This document shows, one piece after another, positions 1 to 5,152 of a DNA stretch of 6,117 bases. Below the pieces are notes generated by a model, which saw only the letters and a program-made list of their open reading frames with translations, was not told the DNA's origin and made no database searches. Each line of letters starts with the position of its first letter. Within the stretch, counting starts at the first letter, position 1. Both the position numbers and the translations under genes were made by a program. The stretch comes from Rickettsiales bacterium (GTDB lineage Bacteria > Pseudomonadota > Alphaproteobacteria > Rickettsiales > UBA1997): NCBI GenBank assembly GCA_947441875.1, contig CANEUR010000065.1, positions 1 through 6,117 of the forward strand, written 5' to 3'.

Positions 1-642
1 AAATAAACCAGAAATAAAGCTTGGTTTACTTTTAGGTAAATAATTATTTTTATAAAAAAAGGCAAAAATCATGATAAAAAATAATAATATTCCTTCTAAA
101 AATGCCTCATAAAGCTGGCTGGGATGCCTTGGTAAATTATCAGAATAAGGAAAAATAACACCAATTAAACCATTGCTTGCTCTACCATATAATTCGCCAT
201 TAATAAAATTAGCGACTCTGCCAAAAAATAAGCCAACAGGAGCGATTACCGCTAATCTATCGAAAAGCCAAAAGCAAGAGATTTTATAGATTTTACTAAA
301 ATAAAACATAGCAAAAACAGAACCAATTAAACCACCATGAAAAGACATGCCACCTTGCCAAACTTTTAAAATATCAGCAGGATTTTGCCAATAATGTTGT
401 GGTTGATAAAATAAAACATAACCTAATCGCCCACCTAAAACAATACCAACAATAGCAAAAACTAGCCAATTTTCATAGGCTTTTTCACTAAGTATTGAGT
501 TTTTATTACAATATTTTAGCCAATAATTAGCACTTAATAAACCAAAAATATAAGCCAAAGAATACCAGCGCAGCTCTAAATCAAAACCAAAGGATGTAAA
601 AGTAAAAAAAACTGGATTTAAGTTGTGAATATAAATAAACAT
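1..642 (-). CDS. lgt: Prolipoprotein diacylglyceryl transferase, C-terminus cut by window edge
   Basis: Lgt moves the diacylglyceryl group of phosphatidylglycerol onto the lipobox cysteine of prolipoproteins in the inner membrane, the first step of lipoprotein maturation. My translation of the minus strand from ATG at 642 gives 214 residues open to base 1; the E. coli enzyme has about 291, so roughly the last quarter is missing. Family motifs are plain: RWYSLAY (25-31), GGRLGYVLFY (70-79), WQGGMSFHGGLIG (95-107), GRVANFINGELYGR (141-154) and RHPSQLYEAFLEG (172-184). Residues matching E. coli Y26, H103, R143, N146, E151 and G154 are present here as Y27, H102, R142, N145, E150 and G153; the R239 region lies outside the window. 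Several hydrophobic membrane segments are visible. The start codon directly abuts the TAA of the upstream glycosyltransferase (0 bases between) and has no clear Shine-Dalgarno site, so translational coupling is likely. Confidence 0.97.
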   Translation of the reverse strand, partial: MFIYIHNLNPVFFTFTSFGFDLELRWYSLAYIFGLLSANYWLKYCNKNSILSEKAYENWLVFAIVGIVLGGRLGYVLFYQPQHYWQNPADILKVWQGGMSFHGGLIGSVFAMFYFSKIYKISCFWLFDRLAVIAPVGLFFGRVANFINGELYGRASNGLIGVIFPYSDNLPRHPSQLYEAFLEGILLFFIMIFAFFYKNNYLPKSKPSFISGLF

Positions 643-1533
643 TTAGCCTAAAGGTTGTTGTTTTTCATTAAAAGCTTTTGAACCACAAAAATATGCCCAA
701 GTGCCTTTTAAAGCTTGGGAAGTTTGCTTGTTGATATTGTTGGTAAATAAATATTGTTTTAAACATAAAATAGCAAATTTTAATAACATTCTTACAGCTC
801 TTAATTTAGCTATTGTTTTGCCCCAAATTTTTTCGGTGTAATAAAGTTTAGACCAGCCGAAGCGATGCCAATAGGTTCGCTCAATTTCTGCCAAGCTAAT
901 ATTACTAGATTGCGAACCTAAATGTAAAATTTTTGCCTTTTTAATAATGGCTGTTTTATAGCCTTTTTTCACTACTCTTTTACAAATTTCATTGTCTTCG
1001 CAGTAAAGAAAAAAACCTTCATCAAAAAAACCAACTTTTTGTATAACTTGCATATTAAGAAACATGCCAGCGCCAGTGATAAATTGATTTAATACATATT
1101 TTTCGCTGATTTGCTTGCTTGGTTTTTTATTTTTTTTCAAACAAATACCATTATCTACTAAATTGTTATTTTGTATTTTAGCATTATAAACAACAGGTCC
1201 TGCAATGGCTATTTGGCTATTTTCTTGCATTATTTGTAGACAAAGTAAAATATCAGCCTCAGAAATGTAGGCATCTGGGTTTAGCAATAAAGCATATTTA
1301 GTTTTTGTTTGTTGCAAAGCAATGTTATTTGCTCGAGCATAACCAATATTTTGAGGTAGTGTAATTAAGTTTATATGCTGAAAATTATTTTTAATAATAC
1401 TTATAGTGTTATCTTTAGAGCCATTATCAATAATAATAATAGGGCAGGGCAAGTTAATGAGGGATTGTAAGGTTTGTTGAATAATTTTTTCGCTATAAAA
1501 AGTAACCAAAATAATTGTTAGGTTTGAAAGCAT
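643..1533 (-). CDS. Family 2 glycosyltransferase (rhamnosyltransferase-like)
   Basis: This is a 296-residue GT-A fold glycosyltransferase of the GT2 family, closest in motif pattern to WbbL/RfbF-type rhamnosyltransferases that add a sugar from a nucleotide donor to an envelope glycan. Visible motifs: an N-terminal beta strand LTIILVTFYS (5-14), IDNGSKD nucleotide-binding motif (35-41), NIGYARANN (62-70), LLNPDA (83-88, NPD standing in for the metal-binding DXD), GAGMFLN (154-160), the acceptor/catalytic stretch GFFDEGFFLYCEDNEIC (168-184) with the E179-D180 acidic pair, and HLGSQSS (204-210). A hydrophobic, basic patch near 245-265 could associate with the membrane; no signal peptide is seen. 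The ATG lies 1 base after the TAG of the M23 peptidase gene and the TAA abuts lgt, so it is the middle gene of a coupled trio. The family is clear; the sugar and acceptor are not determinable from sequence, hence no symbol. Confidence 0.92.
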   Translation of the reverse strand: MLSNLTIILVTFYSEKIIQQTLQSLINLPCPIIIIDNGSKDNTISIIKNNFQHINLITLPQNIGYARANNIALQQTKTKYALLLNPDAYISEADILLCLQIMQENSQIAIAGPVVYNAKIQNNNLVDNGICLKKNKKPSKQISEKYVLNQFITGAGMFLNMQVIQKVGFFDEGFFLYCEDNEICKRVVKKGYKTAIIKKAKILHLGSQSSNISLAEIERTYWHRFGWSKLYYTEKIWGKTIAKLRAVRMLLKFAILCLKQYLFTNNINKQTSQALKGTWAYFCGSKAFNEKQQPLG

Positions 1534-1534
1534 A

Positions 1535-3136
1535 CTATATTTTGTATTGATTTGAGGTGTTTTTGCGGTATTTATCGATATCTTTTTTGATTAATTCAAA
1601 TTTAACCAAATCTTTGCCAACAAGTTTTAAACCAGAAGTTGCCTTTACTTTACTTGGATTAACTTGGTTTCCTTTGTAAATAAGTTCAAAATGTAAATGT
1701 GGCCCAGTTGATCGACCTGTAGTTCCAACATAAGCAATTACATCGCCTTGAGTTACCTTGTTACCACTTTTAAATTTTTTATTAAATCTACTGGCATGGC
1801 CATAAGCAGTAGAGTAATCGACATTATGTTTAATTTGCACATAATTACCATAGCCACCTTTTACCCCCATATAAACTATTGTGCCACTACCAGCAGCTAA
1901 AATAGGAGTGCCAGTTGGAGCTGCAAAATCAACGCCTTTGTGCATTTTAGAATAACCTAAAATAGGATGCCTTCTCATACCAAAACCAGAAGAAACTCTT
2001 GCCCCATTTATAGGGGTGCGTAAAAGTGATTTTCGCATCGAATTACCTTTGGCATCAAAATATTCAAGCCTATCACCTACCTGATAAGCATAGGTTTCAA
2101 CTTGACGATTACTGAGTTTTATTAAAGAATAAAGCACGTTACCATCTTTGATTTTTTTGCCGTTTTCATCAAAAAAACTTTCTACTAACATTTCAAATTT
2201 ATCACCGCTATGAATATCTCTCTGAAAATCAATATCGTAAGCATAAAGATTGATCATTTTCATCATGGTAGAAGCCGAAATACCAGAATCAACACCATCA
2301 GAAAATAATCCATTTTTAATAACTCCAAAATATCGCATTTTATAAAGAGTGAGTTTGATTTCTTTTAAACTAGCTGTGTAAGTAGATATATTTTCTGATG
2401 TTTGCTCTTGATTTTTTTTTATAATAATTTGTTGTTGATTATTAAGATTAATAACGACCTTTTCAATTGTTATATTTCGCTTGATATTTTCATAACCAAA
2501 AGATGGTTTATCTTGATATTGCTCATTAAAAATTTTTGAATTTGATTTTTGGTTTTGCTCTTTATTAGAAGCATTGGTTTTTGCTGATTTTTTATTATCT
2601 TTTTGTGATTTTTTATTGGATTGTGTTTTATTTTGAGATTTATTATGTTCATTTTTTTTTGACACAATAAAAGTTTTTTCTAGTGTATTTTCTGGAATTT
2701 GATGATAATTTATTTGAACAGAATAAGTAATTTTAATAGTATTGCCAGAATTCAAAGAATGGTTAATTTTAGCTTTTTTTATAGCTTCAATAATTGCTAA
2801 ATAATCTTGTGAACTAGTGCCTAAATTGGTAAAAATTTGCAATAAGTTATCGTTTGTTTTAATAATATAATCGATGGTTTGTTCTTCGATTAAATTAATA
2901 TTAACATTATCTTTAGAGATATTAATTCTGATTGGATTAATAAGTGACTTTTGTTTTTTTACTTGCTGATAGTAATTTATTAAAAAACCACTGTGTTGTT
3001 GTAAAAAAATTAAAACAGCAACCACAATGATAGTTATTGCAAAAGGCTTAAAAAACTTATTTTCAATAATTACATTAAGAAAATTAATGATTTTAGCAAA
3101 AAAATTAAGATGTGGTTTTTGCTGATTTTTTGACAA
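1535..3136 (-). CDS. Membrane-anchored M23 family peptidoglycan metallopeptidase
   Basis: This is a 533-residue zinc endopeptidase predicted to cut peptide cross-links of peptidoglycan in the periplasm. From the N-terminus: a short basic cytoplasmic part, one membrane anchor (about 30-46), a LysM/OapA-like region (about 78-140), a Lys/Asn/Gln/Ser-rich linker (about 160-205), a Csd3-like second domain (about 250-375) and a C-terminal M23 (LytM) domain (about 380-495). The M23 residues are complete: H399 and D403 in the HKGVD motif, H447 in YGHAS, H480 and H482 in PHLHFEL, so the enzyme should be active. The start is TTG at 3136-3134. An in-frame TGA lies 2 codons upstream, the first internal Met is residue 267, and a start there would lose the membrane anchor. 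There is no obvious Shine-Dalgarno site; ATT at 3139-3137 is the only other nearby candidate. It is the first gene of the operon with the glycosyltransferase and lgt. Its role could be wall turnover like MepM or Csd3; the exact bond cut is unknown. Confidence 0.93.
   Translation of the reverse strand: MSKNQQKPHLNFFAKIINFLNVIIENKFFKPFAITIIVVAVLIFLQQHSGFLINYYQQVKKQKSLINPIRINISKDNVNINLIEEQTIDYIIKTNDNLLQIFTNLGTSSQDYLAIIEAIKKAKINHSLNSGNTIKITYSVQINYHQIPENTLEKTFIVSKKNEHNKSQNKTQSNKKSQKDNKKSAKTNASNKEQNQKSNSKIFNEQYQDKPSFGYENIKRNITIEKVVINLNNQQQIIIKKNQEQTSENISTYTASLKEIKLTLYKMRYFGVIKNGLFSDGVDSGISASTMMKMINLYAYDIDFQRDIHSGDKFEMLVESFFDENGKKIKDGNVLYSLIKLSNRQVETYAYQVGDRLEYFDAKGNSMRKSLLRTPINGARVSSGFGMRRHPILGYSKMHKGVDFAAPTGTPILAAGSGTIVYMGVKGGYGNYVQIKHNVDYSTAYGHASRFNKKFKSGNKVTQGDVIAYVGTTGRSTGPHLHFELIYKGNQVNPSKVKATSGLKLVGKDLVKFELIKKDIDKYRKNTSNQYKI
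2531..2659 (-). repeat. Low-complexity Lys/Asn/Gln/Ser linker coding segment in the M23 gene
   Basis: Residues about 160-202 of the peptidase are almost entirely Lys, Asn, Ser and Gln, encoded by A-rich codons. It separates the N-terminal LysM-like region from the Csd3-like domain and looks like a disordered periplasmic spacer. A run of nine A on the coding strand (2652-2660) sits at its N-terminal end; another run of nine A (2412-2420) lies further downstream in the gene. Both are possible slippage points. Confidence 0.7.
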
Positions 3137-3399
3137 AATTCAAACACTAAAATAGTTGATAATTTAAAAACATAAAAATTTAAACTATCACAAAAAAAAT
3201 AGCAATAAATTATTAATTAAAATTAAAAACTTACTAATAAAACATCATCTTACAAGAATTGTTGCATCCCAAATTTTAGCTACAAAAATATTTTGCTTAA
3301 ATACCACCCTAAATATTATATTATAAAGTTGAAATAGACATTCCTTCTTTAATAAAAATCTCCTTGTAATTTTTACAATTCATTTTTTATTAGTAAAAA

Positions 3400-3413
3400 A
3401 TAATTTAAATTAT
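3400..3413. promoter_or_regulatory. 14-bp perfect palindrome upstream of the orphan gene promoter
   Basis: The sequence ATAATTTAAATTAT is a perfect 14-bp palindrome ending 9 bases before the -35 box. It could be an operator half-site pair or simply an AT-rich UP-element. In DNA this AT-rich, palindromes of this size arise by chance fairly often, so function is only suggested by position. Confidence 0.25.
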
Positions 3414-3422
3414 AAAAAAATA

Positions 3423-3451
3423 TTGACTTTTTAAATTTAATAGTTTATAAT
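3423..3451 (+). promoter_or_regulatory. Near-consensus sigma-70 promoter for the orphan membrane protein gene
   Basis: The -35 box TTGACT (3423-3428, 5 of 6 consensus) is followed after exactly 17 bases by a perfect -10 box TATAAT (3446-3451). Transcription would begin near 3458, giving a leader of about 30 bases before the ATG at 3488. AT-rich sequence upstream could act as an UP element. The promoter fits the spacing ideal, which implies strong housekeeping-type transcription unless an operator represses it. Confidence 0.8.
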
Positions 3452-3475
3452 TAATTATTATAAATAATTTATATT

Positions 3476-3480
3476 GGAGA
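3476..3480 (+). promoter_or_regulatory. Shine-Dalgarno site for the orphan gene
   Basis: GGAGA (part of TTGGAGAG) lies 7 bases before the ATG at 3488. It is the only clear ribosome binding site in the window; the other four genes have none that I can recognise. It fixes the start of the orphan gene. Confidence 0.85.
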
Positions 3481-3487
3481 GTTTATT

Positions 3488-5026
3488 ATGTCTGAATCTT
3501 ATTTGTTTTATGGTTCAATGATACTTGTTGGTGCCATTGCTATTCCTGTTGGTTTTGCTTTAACTCATGGTTTAGTTGTTGGTGTTGGTGTTGGCGCTAC
3601 TGTTTTTTATCTTAATCATAATCTTTTGTATGCTGGTTTAGCTACTTCAGCTACTGGTTTAGTGGTTACTGGTGGTGTTGGCGCTTCATTGTTACTTTGC
3701 GCTTGTGGTGTTAAGAGAGTTATCGAAAAGAAATTACTTGGTAAACTTACAGAAATTTGTCCAAATGTAAATTGGGAGGTGCTTTCTGAGGGATATGCAG
3801 AGATGGAATCGATGACTACAGAAACAGAAAAAAAGACTAGAATGCAGGCACTTACCTTGATGTTATTAAAAGATCTGTTTCCTGGTAAGATAAGTAAAAT
3901 AGTGCAGCTATGTTTAAAAAAAGATATTGATGATGATATTAGAAATGCCATAATTTTATCATTAGCTCAATCTCCTCGTCTCGTTAGATCTGATGCTGAA
4001 TCCCCGGAAGAAGAAGAAAATACACTAACAAAAATACAGGAAAATGTAAATGGACTTCATGATCAAGCTAAAAATATATTGGGGAGTGATTCATCAATAT
4101 CAATACTTCTGAAAAATATTAATGACATTTTAAGTACTGTTGCGCAAATACAAGAAGTAAAATCAAATCCTCTACCTAATGTAACTGGTAGTACAAAAAG
4201 TAAGATATTTTTCGGTGCTGTTCTTGGTGCTGCTGTACCTATTGCTATTGTTGGTGGTGTTGGTGGTGTTGTTGGTGGTGTTGTTGGTGTTGTTGTTGGT
4301 GGTGTTTATACCGTTTGTAGTTCATCACTTCGTCAATTATCTCGTGTTACTAACTGTCTTAAACTTACTCAAACAAATCAAAAGAAACCAGATTATTTTT
4401 CAGAGGAATATTCTGCTATTTTATCTAAAATAGATGCTTTAAATATTGATTCAATAAATAATGAATTTATTGACGAATTAATAAGTAATGATTTAAAGAC
4501 ACTAACAGTTAAAATAAAAGATAGAAAAGTAATTAGTACAGATGATATTAAGAATGCTCTGGATAGTGATCAAAAATTAAAAACATTGAAAATAGAAGAA
4601 AAATTAGAAAATTTTATTTTTGATCAAGAATCAGGTTTAATAGATCCTACAAAAACATACTTTAATGATTTAAAAGAGAATCCAACAAAAATAATAGATT
4701 TTCTTATGTCACCTCCTCCAACAAACCAAATTTCTCAATTACAAAAAAAATTTTTGCAACAAAACCGAGATGTTATAAAAAAAGTTCTTGCCATAGAAAC
4801 CATCAAAATTTTATATTTATTAGCAAAAATAGACGAGGATCAATTAGGAGAAATTTGTTGTAATCTTAATATAGAACCTCGAGAATTGAATTATATTTTA
4901 AAACGAAGATTAACAATAGAACCTGAAAAGCCTGATGCAGCAACTACTTCTCCTAGACGCACTACTGAAGGAGAAATAACAGGCACATTAGTAGCAGCAG
5001 GAACAGGAGTAGGAGCAGAATTATAA
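3488..5026 (+). CDS. Unrecognised membrane protein with two Gly/Val-rich hydrophobic clusters and a coiled coil
   Basis: I do not recognise this 512-residue protein. What can be seen: an N-terminal hydrophobic cluster (about 5-73) long enough for three membrane passes and rich in Gly, Val and Ala, followed by a basic stretch (VKRVIEKK, 75-82). A helical soluble part (85-165) and an acidic patch (170-177) come next. A coiled coil follows, with regular hydrophobic heptad positions L180, I183, V187, L190, A194, I197, then after a skip I204, L208, I211, L215, V218. A second hydrophobic cluster (240-276) with glycine-zipper spacing could form a hairpin. The C-terminal half (300-475) is charged and probably helical; the tail is Thr/Pro/Ala/Gly-rich. 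No cleavable signal peptide is evident. Own promoter and ribosome site indicate a single-gene unit. GC is mosaic: hand counts are 42% in 3541-3600 but 17% in 4561-4620. A host-directed membrane effector, a pore-former or a plain inner-membrane protein are all possible; that it is a real gene is near certain. Confidence 0.9.
   Translation: MSESYLFYGSMILVGAIAIPVGFALTHGLVVGVGVGATVFYLNHNLLYAGLATSATGLVVTGGVGASLLLCACGVKRVIEKKLLGKLTEICPNVNWEVLSEGYAEMESMTTETEKKTRMQALTLMLLKDLFPGKISKIVQLCLKKDIDDDIRNAIILSLAQSPRLVRSDAESPEEEENTLTKIQENVNGLHDQAKNILGSDSSISILLKNINDILSTVAQIQEVKSNPLPNVTGSTKSKIFFGAVLGAAVPIAIVGGVGGVVGGVVGVVVGGVYTVCSSSLRQLSRVTNCLKLTQTNQKKPDYFSEEYSAILSKIDALNIDSINNEFIDELISNDLKTLTVKIKDRKVISTDDIKNALDSDQKLKTLKIEEKLENFIFDQESGLIDPTKTYFNDLKENPTKIIDFLMSPPPTNQISQLQKKFLQQNRDVIKKVLAIETIKILYLLAKIDEDQLGEICCNLNIEPRELNYILKRRLTIEPEKPDAATTSPRRTTEGEITGTLVAAGTGVGAEL
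4250..4306 (+). repeat. GTT/GGT trinucleotide tract encoding the second hydrophobic cluster
   Basis: Nineteen consecutive codons (residues 255-273 of the orphan protein) are only GTT or GGT, with no synonymous variation, giving irregular units such as GTTGGTGGT and GTTGTTGGTGGT. The product is a pure Val/Gly glycine-zipper segment. Such a tract could expand or contract by slippage or unequal recombination in steps of 3 bases without breaking the frame, altering the membrane segment length. Confidence 0.85.
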
Positions 5027-5152
5027 TTAAGCTGTTCATCAACAACAGATCTTGAAACAGTATACAACGAATTTTTAAAAAACTATATTGCTATTTTTAT
5101 TTTTAGCAGTAAAATTGGCACAAAAATATTTTTAACTTTTTTATAAAAAATA
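5027..5152 (+). other. Intergenic region between the orphan gene and fumC, with an in-frame open extension
   Basis: The 126 bases after the orphan stop (TAA 5024-5026) stay open in the same frame for 39 codons up to TAA at 5144-5146; the first 20 codons look coding-like (LSCSSTTDLETVYNEFLKNY). An 8-bp stem with one G-U pair (5086-5093 with 5104-5111, 10-base loop) is present but lacks a following T run, so it is not a good plus-strand terminator. Two AT-only palindromes (5122-5133, 5137-5150) precede fumC. A TTGGCA box at 5115-5120 is a possible fumC -35, but the best -10 candidates (TTTATA 5140-5145) sit at a poor 19-base spacing; if used, the fumC mRNA would be almost leaderless. Confidence 0.5.

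Larger units (their letters stand above)
3137..3487. other. AT-rich divergent intergenic region
   Basis: This 351-base region separates the minus-strand envelope operon from the plus-strand orphan gene. The right part holds a near-consensus promoter and Shine-Dalgarno site for the orphan gene. A promoter for the operon must lie here or the operon is weakly expressed, but I could not find a convincing -35/-10 pair on the minus strand. No tRNA-like fold, GC-rich terminator or complete gene was seen. An open minus-strand stretch of 44 codons without an ATG start (3248-3379, TGA at 3245-3247) and an overlapping 20-codon ATG frame (3321-3383) are noted as a possible gene remnant only. Confidence 0.8.

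Noticed and set aside
2470..2667. 65-codon minus-strand frame inside the M23 gene
   Set aside because: It overlaps the A-rich linker of the M23 gene in another frame on the same strand and is Lys/Asn/Ile-rich low complexity without motifs.
3382..3401. AT-only hairpin (8-bp stem, TTAG loop) upstream of the orphan promoter
   Set aside because: It is perfect but made only of A-T pairs in DNA where such structures are frequent by chance, and it has no T tract or context to mark a terminator or riboswitch.
3616..3951. 111-codon minus-strand open frame opposite the orphan gene
   Set aside because: It lies fully antisense to a well-supported gene with its own promoter and ribosome site, has no ribosome site of its own, and its sequence mirrors the codon pattern of the opposite strand.
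4215..4433. 72-codon plus-strand frame encoding a Leu/Val run
   Set aside because: It is the shifted reading of the GTT/GGT tract inside the orphan gene; the Leu/Val run is a by-product of the repeat.
5086..5111. Hairpin after the orphan gene considered as a terminator
   Set aside because: The stem is short and AT-rich with a G-U pair, a 10-base loop, and no T run after it on the plus strand.
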